This document shows positions 34,909 to 42,985 of a stretch of 44,667 nucleotides of DNA, one piece after another. A model generated the notes under the pieces. The model made no database searches, was not told the DNA's origin, and worked only from the letters and a program-made list of their open reading frames with translations. Every line of letters begins with the position of its first letter. Positions within the stretch are counted from its first letter, which is position 1. The translations under genes and the position numbers were made by a program. Where the stretch lies: positions 1 through 44,667 of the forward strand of contig JABFXX010000653.1 in the NCBI GenBank assembly GCA_013368795.1, in the 5' to 3' direction. The stretch comes from Kofleriaceae bacterium. GTDB taxonomy: Bacteria > Myxococcota_A > Polyangia > Haliangiales > Haliangiaceae.

Positions 34909-35934
34909 TTAGCGCGCCGCCCAGAACTCCGACATCACGGGCCACAGCCGATCGGCGGCCTTGCGCGACACCACCGCGCCGACGTGGCCACCCGATTGGA
35001 CGACGAGCTGCTTGTCCGTGCTCGCGATTCGATCGACGAGCGGCGCTGCGCTCGGCAGCGGGACGATGTTGTCGTCGGCGAACGCGAGCGCGAGCACCGG
35101 GCAGCGGATCGCCGGCAGCTCGGCGGGACGGCCGAGGACCGTGAATCCGCCGTGCACGAGCTTGTTGCGGCGGTACAGTTCCTCGATGTAGCGCGCGTAG
35201 CACGCGCCGGGGAACGACACGTTGTCGTGACCCCAGTGTTCGGTCGCGAGGAAGCCCTCGAGGAACTCGTCGTCCCACGCGCGGTCGAGCAGCGCGACGG
35301 TCTTTGCCGCACGCAGCGTCGGGCGCAGCATGTTGAAGCTCGCCTGCATCAGCGGCCACGGCACGTTGCCGAAGGCCTCGAGCAGCGCCGCGACGTCGAA
35401 CGTCGGCGTGCGCGTCCACGTCGACATGATGCCGGCGTGCTCGAAGTCGATCGGCGCAGCGAGCGCGAGCAGCGATGCGACGTACTCGGGGAACGCGGCG
35501 ACGTAGCTGACCGCGAGCGTGCCGCCGAGGCAATAGCCGAGGACATGCGTCTTGCCCGTGCGGCCGTAGCGCGACGCGATCCGCACGGCGCGGCCGACGT
35601 AGCGGCCCGCGATGTCGTCCCACGTGAGGTAGCGATCCTCGTCGCCCGGCGTGCCCCAGTCGATGCAGAACACCTCGTGCCCCTGCGCGACGAGCCACTC
35701 GATCAGCGAGCGGCCCGGGCCGAGGTCGAGCACGTACCAGCGGTTGATCAGAGACGGCACCATCAGGATGGGCGTCGCGTACTTCGGGCGCGCCGGAGCG
35801 AAGCGCAGCAGGCGCCACTTGTTCTCGGTCCACACGACCTGGTGCGGCGTCGTGCCGACCGCGGGCGCGCCCTTCGGTGCCCGCTTCAGCAGCGCCGCGA
35901 TCGAGTCGAGTGGCGTCTTCCTGGGCATCTTCAT
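34909..35934 (-). CDS. phaC: Class III-type poly(3-hydroxyalkanoate) synthase catalytic subunit PhaC
   Basis: A 341-residue alpha/beta-hydrolase-fold polymerase that joins 3-hydroxyacyl-CoA units into PHA on granules. The nucleophile is Cys135 in the lipase-like box GYCLGG, with D288 in FADDNIVP and H317 in GGHVG. Other synthase landmarks are [13 protein letters not shown] and FCIDWGTP. Length fits class III PhaC (about 355) rather than class I (about 590). Class III enzymes need a PhaE partner, and a PhaE-like gene lies two genes upstream. ATG 35934 overlaps the stop of the ligase gene (ATGA). The longer open frame to 36324 is a shadow of that gene. Confidence 0.93.
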   Translation of the reverse strand: MKMPRKTPLDSIAALLKRAPKGAPAVGTTPHQVVWTENKWRLLRFAPARPKYATPILMVPSLINRWYVLDLGPGRSLIEWLVAQGHEVFCIDWGTPGDEDRYLTWDDIAGRYVGRAVRIASRYGRTGKTHVLGYCLGGTLAVSYVAAFPEYVASLLALAAPIDFEHAGIMSTWTRTPTFDVAALLEAFGNVPWPLMQASFNMLRPTLRAAKTVALLDRAWDDEFLEGFLATEHWGHDNVSFPGACYARYIEELYRRNKLVHGGFTVLGRPAELPAIRCPVLALAFADDNIVPLPSAAPLVDRIASTDKQLVVQSGGHVGAVVSRKAADRLWPVMSEFWAAR

Positions 35935-37574
35935 TGGTAGAGCGCCTCGAAGCGCGTGCGCAGCTTGTCGTAGACCGCCTTGCGGCGGAGCTTCAGCGAC
36001 GACGTCAGCGTGCCGTCCTCGACGGTGAGCGGCAGCTCGGCGACGAAGTGGCGCTTGATCGTCTCGTAGCGCGCGAGCCCGCGGTTGATGTCCTCGACGC
36101 GCTGCTCGACGAGCTTCGCGCACTCGCCCGCCGGCACGTCCGGGCGCACCCAGACCGCAGCGACGAGGTACGGGCGAGCATCGCCGTAGACCACGATGCG
36201 CTCGATCACAGGATCGTCGACGAACTTCGCCTCGATGTTCGCGGGCGGGATGTTCTTGCCGCCCGCGGTGACGAGGATGTCCTTCTTGCGATCGATGATC
36301 TGGAGGAAGCCATCCTCGGTCCATCGGCCGATATCGCCGGTCCGGAACCAGCCGTCCTCGGTGAACGCAGCGGCCGTCGCGGCCGGATCCTTGAAGTAGC
36401 CGGAGAACACGTTCTCGCCACGCGCGAGAATCTCGCCGTCGATGTCGAGCTTGAGCTCGACGGACGGCAGCGCCTTGCCGACGGAGTCGAACCGGAACGC
36501 GTGCGGCCGGTTGAGCGTCAGCGTCGGCGACGTCTCGGTGAGGCCGTAGCCCTCGATCACGAGCACGCCGCAGCTGTGCAGCAGCTCCTTGATCTCGAGC
36601 TTGAGGCCGGCGCCGCCCGACAGGCAGAAGCGGAGGTGACCGCCGGTGACGCGGCGAAGCGATGCCATGCGGTCATCGGCCGAGCCAATCGCGCGCGCGA
36701 TCTTCTCCCAGTACGCGGGCACCGACATGAACACGTGCGGCGCGACGCTGGGCAGGAGCTCGAGCACGTCGGCCGGCGTCGCGAGATAGGTCTCCCACGC
36801 GAGGAGGTTTCCGGCGCACAGCTCGCCGAAGCCGAAGATGTGGCTCATCGGCAGCCAGAGCAGATCGCGATCGCCCTCCTCGAGGACGGGCGCGTTGCAC
36901 TCGAGCCAGTCGGCGCCATTGCGACCGACGTTGCGGTGCGTGAGCGGGACGCCCTTCGGGTTGCCCGATGTGCCGCTCGTGTAGAGCATCTGTGCCGGCT
37001 GATCGAGATCGATCGCGGCGAGGCGCGCGTCGACGAGCGACGGCTCGGCGATATCGCGCAGCGCGGCGGCGCGGATCGAGTGTTCGTCGGAGACCGGCGC
37101 ACCAGCGGGCCACGATGCGCTGTCGAGAGCGACGACCTGCGGAGGCGCGGTGACGAGCGTGCGCGCCTTCTCGAGGCGAGCGATGCATTCCTTGCCCGCG
37201 ACGAAGACGTACTTGATCTCGGCGTGATCGAGGATGTACGCGACCTGCTCGGGCGTCGACGCGGGATAGATCGGCACGAACACGGCCCCTGCGGTCTGCG
37301 CGCCGAGCGCAGCGCTGGCCCACGCGACGCTGTTCGGCGCGTAGATCGCGATACGCTCGCCGGCGGCGAGCTCGCGCTCGACGAGCCAGCGCGCGACCCC
37401 GCGGATCTGCTCCGCGAACTGTCCCCACGTCACCGGCGACCAGGGTGCAGCGCGTCCTGTGACGTTCGTGCGGACCTGGAAGCGCGGGCGATCGCGATGC
37501 GTCGCGAGCCGGTCGAACACGGCGCGCGGCGCGGTCTGGACATTCAGCAGAGGGGCGATGTCCGAGCGGTTCAT
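35931..37574 (-). CDS. Long-chain acyl-CoA synthetase (FadD15/FAA1-like) in the PHA operon
   Basis: A 547-residue AMP-forming ligase with P-loop [18 protein letters not shown] (about 196-213), linker motif [10 protein letters not shown], and hinge [35 protein letters not shown]. The C-terminal lysine region is [16 protein letters not shown]. This subfamily has a long N-terminal domain and typically activates long-chain or hydroxy fatty acids. Placed between phaE-like and phaC with ATGA coupling, it could supply (3-hydroxy)acyl-CoA to the synthase; that role is inference. It is not close to the other ligase at 31727-33322. Confidence 0.9.
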   Translation of the reverse strand: MNRSDIAPLLNVQTAPRAVFDRLATHRDRPRFQVRTNVTGRAAPWSPVTWGQFAEQIRGVARWLVERELAAGERIAIYAPNSVAWASAALGAQTAGAVFVPIYPASTPEQVAYILDHAEIKYVFVAGKECIARLEKARTLVTAPPQVVALDSASWPAGAPVSDEHSIRAAALRDIAEPSLVDARLAAIDLDQPAQMLYTSGTSGNPKGVPLTHRNVGRNGADWLECNAPVLEEGDRDLLWLPMSHIFGFGELCAGNLLAWETYLATPADVLELLPSVAPHVFMSVPAYWEKIARAIGSADDRMASLRRVTGGHLRFCLSGGAGLKLEIKELLHSCGVLVIEGYGLTETSPTLTLNRPHAFRFDSVGKALPSVELKLDIDGEILARGENVFSGYFKDPAATAAAFTEDGWFRTGDIGRWTEDGFLQIIDRKKDILVTAGGKNIPPANIEAKFVDDPVIERIVVYGDARPYLVAAVWVRPDVPAGECAKLVEQRVEDINRGLARYETIKRHFVAELPLTVEDGTLTSSLKLRRKAVYDKLRTRFEALYQ

Positions 37575-37576
37575 GA

Positions 37577-37870
37577 CTAGCTCTTCTTCTGCGTCGGCTG
37601 AGCGTACAGCTGCTCCTCGAGGTCATAGAGACGCGTCTCGAGCTGGTTGAGCTTGTGCAGCGCGCGCTCCTGATCGCGCCGCGTCGGCAGGCCGAACGTC
37701 GCCCACCACGAGGCGAGCGCCTTGTCGGTCGCCGCCTTGGTCTTCATCGCTGCCGTGAGCATGGCGCCTGCCGGCCCGAGCACGCCCGGGTTCGTCAGCA
37801 CCTTCTCCATGTACTGCGCGGTCGCCTGCTCCCACGCTGCGAAGCCTTGTTTCCACATGTCCCAGATCAT
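37577..37870 (-). CDS. Short PhaE-like PHA synthase subunit
   Basis: A 97-residue protein: [20 protein letters not shown], then a helical middle, then [34 protein letters not shown] at about 59-92. The GLPTRRD...LHKLNQLE pattern matches the conserved C-terminal part of PhaE, the activator subunit of class III synthases. PhaE proteins are usually around 350 residues, so this is a minimal form keeping only the amphipathic head and the C-terminal contact helix. It could alternatively be called a small phasin. The ATG at 37870 overlaps the upstream lipoprotein stop (ATGA), and the gene ends 2 nt before the ligase start. Confidence 0.75.
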   Translation of the reverse strand: MIWDMWKQGFAAWEQATAQYMEKVLTNPGVLGPAGAMLTAAMKTKAATDKALASWWATFGLPTRRDQERALHKLNQLETRLYDLEEQLYAQPTQKKS

Positions 37871-38673
37871 GGTGTTACTCCTAGTGCGAAACGCCTGAGA
37901 TAGGCGGCCGTCGTGAAGTCGGGGTTGGTCTCGTCCTGCTTGCTCTCGGCGCGCGTCACCTCGCCGAAGCATTCGAACAGGAAGATCGTCGTGCGGCGGC
38001 CGACTGCGGGCACGCCACCGGAGCTCGCCCTACGAGTTGCGTGAGTACGCACGCGCAGGACCGGCGAGAACTCGACGTAAGGAACGCGCAGCGTGCCGGA
38101 CTCGGCGACATCGACGGTCAGCTCGTCGGTGCCGTTGAACGGCAGACCGTTGATCGTCGCGTCGACGAGCGTCGTCGTCGTCGAGAACGACTGGCCCTTC
38201 GTCACCGGGAAGCGCAGCACGGCGACCGGCGGCGCGTAGACGACGAGCGTCTTGCCTCCCGCGGGCGACTCGTCGTGCGATGCGGTGCCGTCGAGCCACA
38301 GCGCCTGCGCGTCCTGGTGATAGATACCGTCGAGGCCGCTGCCCGCGTCGACGACGAACTGGCCGCTCGGGAACGACGCCGCGTACCACTGGGCGCCGAG
38401 CGCGACCGGGCCGAGCTCGATCACGTCGTCGTCGGGCAGCTCGTCATCGAGCTTCCACGCCGTGCCGGTCTGCGCGATCGTGCGGTTCGTGCCGGTGTAG
38501 TACGTCACCGTCGCGCCGAGCGCGATCGGCAGCTCGTCGGCAGTGATCATTCCGTCGCGGTTCGGGACGCACGACGGCAACACGGGCGCGGGCTCCGGTT
38601 GCGGCGTCGCGTTTGTGGTGCACGCGGCGAGCGCGATGAAGGGTGCCAGCGCGATGTGGATGGTCCTGCGCAT
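37867..38673 (-). CDS. Lipoprotein B of the PHA operon (unknown function)
   Basis: A 268-residue lipoprotein (MRRTIHIALAPFIALAAC, Cys18). The mature domain begins CVPNRDGMITADELPIALG and ends FLFECFGEVTRAESKQDETN...YLRRFA. It is clearly a paralogue of the protein at 41285-42184, sharing PN-DGMI--AELP, W-A-FP, DLQG/LDGIY, PPA-IL-VPF, RV-T and ECFGSV--VQSKDF features. No enzyme motif is visible. The fold looks all-beta. The ATG at 38673 shares one base with the stop of the hydrolase-barrel gene, and its own stop overlaps the phaE-like start. An outer-membrane or periplasmic location is implied. Confidence 0.82.
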   Translation of the reverse strand: MRRTIHIALAPFIALAACTTNATPQPEPAPVLPSCVPNRDGMITADELPIALGATVTYYTGTNRTIAQTGTAWKLDDELPDDDVIELGPVALGAQWYAASFPSGQFVVDAGSGLDGIYHQDAQALWLDGTASHDESPAGGKTLVVYAPPVAVLRFPVTKGQSFSTTTTLVDATINGLPFNGTDELTVDVAESGTLRVPYVEFSPVLRVRTHATRRASSGGVPAVGRRTTIFLFECFGEVTRAESKQDETNPDFTTAAYLRRFALGVTP

Positions 38674-41288
38674 CAGAATGCGAACCCCACGCGAAGGCGC
38701 AGCGACTGCGCGGGCTGGGCGGCGAGCATCGTGCCGTCGAATGCGGCGCCCGGCAGCAGGAGGCCGTACGCGAGATTGATCGCGAACCCGTCGCGCGCGG
38801 CGTAGCGCAGCTCGGGATCGAGCTCCGTGCCGAGTGCGCTCGCACCGCTCGGCGTCGATGTCGCCTCGACCGCGCGCGAGACGATCAGCGTCGCGATCGC
38901 CTCGAGCCGGCCGGTGCCGACGCGGGCGAGCGTCGCGCGCATGCTCGGCCGGAGGTACACGGCGTCGGTGATCGTGCCGATGATCTCGCGAAACAGGATC
39001 TGGTCGATGCGGAAGTCGGGATGGAACCGGAAGTTGTCGACGGTGCGATCGCGCGGCGGGTTCGCCTGTGCGCCGTCGAACGAGCCGGCCGGCGGCGCGA
39101 CCTGCCCCGGCGTCGGAAACGCGCCGAAGCCGGGCGCGTCGTCACCGCTCGCGTAGCCGGCGTCGACGCCGAGCTGCATCGGGCCGAATGTGAATGCGGT
39201 CTGCACGGCGGCGCCGAGCTGGCTCGACGTCACCGGCACGGTGATCGCGGTGCCCGGAATCAGCGATGGCTGATCGAGCGTCGCGTTCAGGTAGGCGACC
39301 TCGGCCTCGATGCGGAACCTGGCACCGGAGATGCGCAGCCAGCCGCCGGTCGCGGTCGCCGCGAAGCCACGGCCGACGAGGTCGGCACTCGTGAACATCT
39401 GTGTCGCCGTCGGCAGGTACGTCGCCGGCACGTCGTTGTCCTGCGTGCGACGCGACACGTACGCCGCGTACTCGACGCTCGTGAGACCGGCGGCGGCGCG
39501 GCGCACGAGCGTCGCGGGCGAGTGCGTCTTCAGGATCGACACCGTCGGTCCGCCGACCGCGGTCGTCGACTCGAGCGAGATCGGGTGTCCGCCGTCGCGG
39601 CTCGGTGTGAACGGACCGCGCGCCGCGATGTCATACGACAGCGCGAGGAAGTGGCCGGCGATCGGTGACACGAACGCGAACCGATCCGCGGCGTCGCCGC
39701 CATCGCAGTCCTCGCAGTCGCCGCCGTTGGCCGCGATGCCGAGGCCAAAGTGGGCGCCCATGCGGCCGACCGCGAGCGTGCCGGCGGGCGTCAGGACCTC
39801 GCCCCACGCGCGCTTGATGACGACGGTCGTCGGGCGCTGGCCGCGGCTCGTCGCGGGCGATCCGCCTGCGAGGTCGGGCTCGCCGCCGAGCGCGATGTTG
39901 TCGAGCCAGTCGATGCGCGCCTTCACCGCGACGCCGACGCCCGGCGCGTAGAACGCCGCGTCGGTGCGCGCGCGCAGATCGCCGGCGCGCATCATCTGGC
40001 CGCCCCCGAGCGGCACCGGATAGATCGGCTGGCCCTGCGCGTCGAGACCGCGATCGAGATCGAGGTTGTAGAGGCCGGCCTCGCGGATGCGCAGCGAGCC
40101 ATGCACGACGACCTCGGTCTTCTCGCGCGGCGCCGCGTACTGGCGCGGCGTGAGCTCGGCACCGAGTGCCGCGAGGTCCGCACCGAGTGGCAGCGCGAAG
40201 TCTTCCTCCGCCGGGGTCAGCCGGCGTGTTTCAACGGGTAGGACCGTTGCAGTTCCGCCACCGCGTGCTCCACCGCCAGCGCCACCGCCACCTTGATCGC
40301 CTGTGACACCGCGATCGTCACCGCTGCCGCTACCAGCTCCGCCAGCGCTTCCGCTTCCCTCTGCGTTGTCTGCGTTTCCGTTGTCGTCATGTTGCGCCCC
40401 CTTGTCGGCGAGAAATGCGACGAGATCACGAGTCGATGAAGTGCGCGCTTCGACCATCGGGATATGCCCGCAGCGCGGATAGACTTTCAGCTCGGCGTTC
40501 GCGAGCTCCTCGCGCAGCCGGTACGCGAACCGGATCGGCGTGACGAGATCGTTCTCTCCCCACAGGAGCAGCACTGGCTTGTCGAACCCGACGAGCGCCT
40601 GATGCAGCGCAGCGAAGTGATGACCGCGCGCCGTCGCGAGCGCGCCGGCGACCGTACCCGGGCGAGCCAGATCTTCCTCGACGCGCTCGACGCGCGGCTG
40701 GGTGACGAACCTCTCGTCGACGTACGCGAGCGGCGCGCGGTCCTCGATGCGCTCCGTGTAGAACAGCGAGAACAGCAGCTCGCCGATGCCGCCGACCTGC
40801 GCCCAGCGCAGAAAGCTCGGCACCTGCTCGTCGTAGACGTATGCCGAGTACAGCGCGACGCGGCGCGTGCGCTCGGGATGAGCGACCGCCATCGACAGCG
40901 CGACCGACGTGCCCCACGAGTGGCCGACGATCGCGACGTCCTTCACGCCGAGCTTGTCGAGCACGTGCCACACGAGCTCGGCCTGCGCGGCCGGGCTGTA
41001 ATCTCCCTCGGGGCGCGTCGTCCAGCCGAAGCCCTTGAGGTCGAGCGCGATCACGCGGTGGTCCTGCGCGAGCACCGGCGCGACGCCGGCCCAGCTCTCG
41101 AGCGACGCCGAGAATCCGTGCAGCAGCACGACGGCCGGCCCCTGCCCCAGCTCGCGATAGCGCACGTGCACGCCGTCGACATCGACGAACGTCGCGTCGG
41201 TGGGCGCGCCCGGCAGCGGGCCGGGATGGAACCTCGGGCATCCCGCGCAGAGCGCCGCGCAGGCGAGTGCGAAGACGAACGCCTTCAC
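38673..41288 (-). CDS. Alpha/beta-hydrolase lipoprotein fused to an outer-membrane barrel (TIGR04551-like)
   Basis: One open frame of 871 codons. Residues 1-17 are a lipoprotein signal (VKAFVFALACAALCAGC). Residues about 30-296 form a complete alpha/beta hydrolase with oxyanion HGFSASLESW, nucleophile S124 in GHSWGTS, D247 in WGENDLVTP and H275 in CGHIPMVEA. Residues about 302-346 are a Gly/Ala/Ser/Asp linker. Residues about 390-871 resemble the myxobacterial TIGR04551 barrel family (VHGSLRIREAGLYNLDLDRG, VGVAVKARIDWLDNIALGG, GRMGAHFGLGI), ending in LRLRVGFAF. The start GTG 41288 overlaps the lipoprotein A stop. The linker has low third-position GC, and a second frame is open across it (40217-40390), so a sequencing frameshift or two genes cannot be excluded. 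Confidence 0.7.
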   Translation of the reverse strand: MKAFVFALACAALCAGCPRFHPGPLPGAPTDATFVDVDGVHVRYRELGQGPAVVLLHGFSASLESWAGVAPVLAQDHRVIALDLKGFGWTTRPEGDYSPAAQAELVWHVLDKLGVKDVAIVGHSWGTSVALSMAVAHPERTRRVALYSAYVYDEQVPSFLRWAQVGGIGELLFSLFYTERIEDRAPLAYVDERFVTQPRVERVEEDLARPGTVAGALATARGHHFAALHQALVGFDKPVLLLWGENDLVTPIRFAYRLREELANAELKVYPRCGHIPMVEARTSSTRDLVAFLADKGAQHDDNGNADNAEGSGSAGGAGSGSGDDRGVTGDQGGGGAGGGARGGGTATVLPVETRRLTPAEEDFALPLGADLAALGAELTPRQYAAPREKTEVVVHGSLRIREAGLYNLDLDRGLDAQGQPIYPVPLGGGQMMRAGDLRARTDAAFYAPGVGVAVKARIDWLDNIALGGEPDLAGGSPATSRGQRPTTVVIKRAWGEVLTPAGTLAVGRMGAHFGLGIAANGGDCEDCDGGDAADRFAFVSPIAGHFLALSYDIAARGPFTPSRDGGHPISLESTTAVGGPTVSILKTHSPATLVRRAAAGLTSVEYAAYVSRRTQDNDVPATYLPTATQMFTSADLVGRGFAATATGGWLRISGARFRIEAEVAYLNATLDQPSLIPGTAITVPVTSSQLGAAVQTAFTFGPMQLGVDAGYASGDDAPGFGAFPTPGQVAPPAGSFDGAQANPPRDRTVDNFRFHPDFRIDQILFREIIGTITDAVYLRPSMRATLARVGTGRLEAIATLIVSRAVEATSTPSGASALGTELDPELRYAARDGFAINLAYGLLLPGAAFDGTMLAAQPAQSLRLRVGFAF
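40217..40390 (-). other. Alternative open frame across the hydrolase-barrel linker
   Basis: ATG 40390 opens a 57-codon frame (MTTTETQTTQREAEALAELV, then an Ala/Val-rich helix ending KHAG) in a different phase from the fusion. It uses more GC-ending codons than the fusion frame here, and just upstream lies a run of five C/G (40397-40401). Removing one base from that run would join it to the hydrolase, giving a protein of about 360 residues that stops at 40217. Confidence 0.3.
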
Positions 41289-42184
41289 GGCGCCAGCCTC
41301 CGCACCTCCGCGGCCTCGCTGAATTCGCTGCTCGACTCGAAGTCCTTCGACTGGACTGTCGCGACCGAGCCGAAGCACTCGGCGACCCACGCGAACGAAC
41401 GTTTGCTCAGCAACAACGCCAGACCCGACGTCCGCGTCAGATCCGTCGCGACGCGCATCGCGGGAAAGTCTCCGTACGGCGTCGTCATCGTGCCGACCTG
41501 GTCGACGCGCGACTCGTACTTCTCGGTGTACGCGACGATCACGCCCTGCGCGTAGCCCGACACCGTGCTCGTCGTCGACCACGTCGAGCCCGCCATGAAC
41601 GGCACCGCGAGGATGCGCGCCGGCGGGTCGTACTCGAGCTCGGTCTTATAGGTGCCGCCCTGCGGCGACACGACACCGAGCATCGTCACGCCCGTCGAAT
41701 CGACGAGGAACACGCCCTGCAGATCCGACCCGGCGGCGAGCGGCGCCGCATACGTCGCGGTCGGGAAGTCGGCCTTCCACCACGTCCCCATCGGGTTCGC
41801 GAGCGCGATCGTCTCGTCCGAATCGTTCGCGAGCTGACCGGCGAGGTTCCACACGCGCGAGCCGCTGCCCTGCGACGTTCCCGCCGTGTCCCACATCGCG
41901 TTGGTCGCGATCCGGAACTTCGCCGACCGCCCCGCCACCAGCGGCAGCTCGGCAAGCGCGATCATCCCGTCGTGGTTCGGCGTGCACAGCCCGCTCATCC
42001 CATCGCCCGGTGCATCCGCGCTCCCGTCGCCCGCGTCGATCTCCGCCTCGCCGCACGTCCCATCCGCTTTGCAGAAGTGCGACGGACACTCCTCGTCCGT
42101 CGTGCACGTCGCGCCGGTCTGCCCGCCACAGCTCACCGCCATGCTGCAAAGCAGCAAACTCGGCAGCATTCGCAGGCTCGACAT
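41285..42184 (-). CDS. Lipoprotein A of the PHA operon (Cys-rich head, unknown function)
   Basis: A 299-residue lipoprotein (MSSLRMLPSLLLCSMAVSC, Cys19). A Cys-rich head follows (CTTDEECPSHFCKADGTCGE), of the kind frequent in myxobacterial surface proteins, then an acidic linker and a beta-rich domain paralogous to lipoprotein B (CTPNHDGMIALAELPLVAG to ECFGSVATVQSKDFE). Its start lies 7 nt downstream of a -10 box. Frame extension to 42295 is rejected because it runs back through the promoter and the candidate PhaR sites. It is the first gene of the minus-strand PHA operon. Role unknown; extracytoplasmic location is inferred from the signal. Confidence 0.82.
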   Translation of the reverse strand: MSSLRMLPSLLLCSMAVSCGGQTGATCTTDEECPSHFCKADGTCGEAEIDAGDGSADAPGDGMSGLCTPNHDGMIALAELPLVAGRSAKFRIATNAMWDTAGTSQGSGSRVWNLAGQLANDSDETIALANPMGTWWKADFPTATYAAPLAAGSDLQGVFLVDSTGVTMLGVVSPQGGTYKTELEYDPPARILAVPFMAGSTWSTTSTVSGYAQGVIVAYTEKYESRVDQVGTMTTPYGDFPAMRVATDLTRTSGLALLLSKRSFAWVAECFGSVATVQSKDFESSSEFSEAAEVRRLAP

Positions 42185-42191
42185 GGCCGGC

Positions 42192-42220
42192 ACGCTACGA
42201 GAGCGACGCAGAAGTGTCAA
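42192..42220 (-). promoter_or_regulatory. Promoter of the lipoprotein A-PHA operon
   Basis: On the minus strand TTGACA (42220-42215), a 17-bp spacer and TAGCGT (42197-42192). The -10 ends 7 nt before the ATG at 42184, predicting a leaderless mRNA. A candidate PhaR site lies 8 nt upstream of the -35. Confidence 0.6.
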
Positions 42221-42228
42221 GCACGTTT

Positions 42229-42239
42229 TTGCGGCGCAG
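42229..42239 (+). promoter_or_regulatory. Candidate PhaR operator 1
   Basis: TTGC-GGC-GCAG. It fits TTGC-N3-GCAG, close to the CTGC-N3-GCAG type of site I recall for PhaR of other proteobacteria. It lies in the divergent phaR/PHA-operon control region, upstream of the minus-strand -35. Confidence 0.5.
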
Positions 42240-42252
42240 CAAAACAGAACCA

Positions 42253-42263
42253 TTGCAGTGCAG
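42253..42263 (+). promoter_or_regulatory. Candidate PhaR operator 2, overlapping the phaR -35
   Basis: TTGC-AGT-GCAG, second copy of the motif, 24 bp centre to centre from operator 1. Binding here would cover the proposed phaR -35 and give autorepression. Confidence 0.5.
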
Positions 42264-42281
42264 CGAAGGACTTCGTAAGGT
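42253..42281 (+). promoter_or_regulatory. Proposed phaR promoter
   Basis: TTGCAG (42253-42258), a 17-bp spacer and TAAGGT (42276-42281). Both boxes are weak matches, but the -10 ends 7 nt before the GTG at 42289, the same geometry as the other promoters in the window. Confidence 0.4.
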
Positions 42282-42288
42282 CCGGCCA

Positions 42289-42981
42289 GTGGCAACGGTC
42301 CTGATCAAGAAGTACGGCAACCGACGGCTCTACGACACGGGCGATAGCCGCTACGTGACCCTCGACGAGCTCGCGGCCAAGATCCGGACCGGCGCGGACC
42401 TCCGGGTCGTCGATGCCCAGACCGGCGAAGACCTGACCCAGGCGACGCTGACCCAGATCGTCCTCGAGACCGGCAACGCAGCAAAGTTCCTGCCGGTCCA
42501 GCTGCTGACCCAGATGATCCGGCTCTCGGATGACTCGCTCGCCGAGTTCTTCAGCCGCTACGTGACGGGCGCGCTCGACGTCTATCTGCAGGCCAAGCGC
42601 GGCGTGCAGTCACTCGCCGCATACAACCCGCTCGCGCAGATCCCGATGGCCGCGACCGATGCGCTCACCCGGATGTGGATGGGCTCGCCGTTCGGCGGCC
42701 CGCCGGCGTATCCGCCGCCGCAGTACGGAGGCTATGGCGGAGCGCCGCCGGTGCCGTATCCCGTGCCGTCGCCGCCGGCTGCGCCCGATGACGAGACCGA
42801 GGAGAGTGCGCCGCCGCCGCGCAAGTCCGAGCCCGCGATGAAGAGGGCGCGGACCGAGCCGTCGGCGGAAGCCGAGTCGCGTGCCGACGATGTCGCCGCG
42901 ATGCGGCGCGAGCTCGACGAGCTCAAGCAGGCCGTGCGCGACTCGATGAAGCCACGCGCGCGTGGCAAGAAGAAGAGCTGA
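42289..42981 (+). CDS. phaR: Polyhydroxyalkanoate synthesis repressor PhaR
   Basis: A 230-residue regulator that binds both PHA granules and DNA, so phasin and PHA genes are released when polymer accumulates. The PHB_acc_N DNA-binding domain is at about 4-64 (LIKKYGNRRLYDTGDSRYVT, LRVVDAQTGEDLTQATLTQIVLE). The PHB_acc domain is at about 70-115 (LTQMIRLSDDSLAEFFSRYV). The C-terminus is a Pro/Gly/Tyr-rich stretch (PPAYPPPQYGGYGGAPP), then a charged helix and a basic end (RARGKKKS). The GTG at 42289 begins right at the conserved domain; the open frame to 42010 is antisense to lipoprotein A. It converges with the MFS gene, with 4 nt between them. Confidence 0.93.
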   Translation: MATVLIKKYGNRRLYDTGDSRYVTLDELAAKIRTGADLRVVDAQTGEDLTQATLTQIVLETGNAAKFLPVQLLTQMIRLSDDSLAEFFSRYVTGALDVYLQAKRGVQSLAAYNPLAQIPMAATDALTRMWMGSPFGGPPAYPPPQYGGYGGAPPVPYPVPSPPAAPDDETEESAPPPRKSEPAMKRARTEPSAEAESRADDVAAMRRELDELKQAVRDSMKPRARGKKKS

Positions 42982-42985
42982 CCGT

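Noticed and set aside
38041-38805. Plus-strand frame opposite lipoprotein B
   Set aside because: Antisense composition (Arg/Asp/Val/Ala), no start context, no domain.
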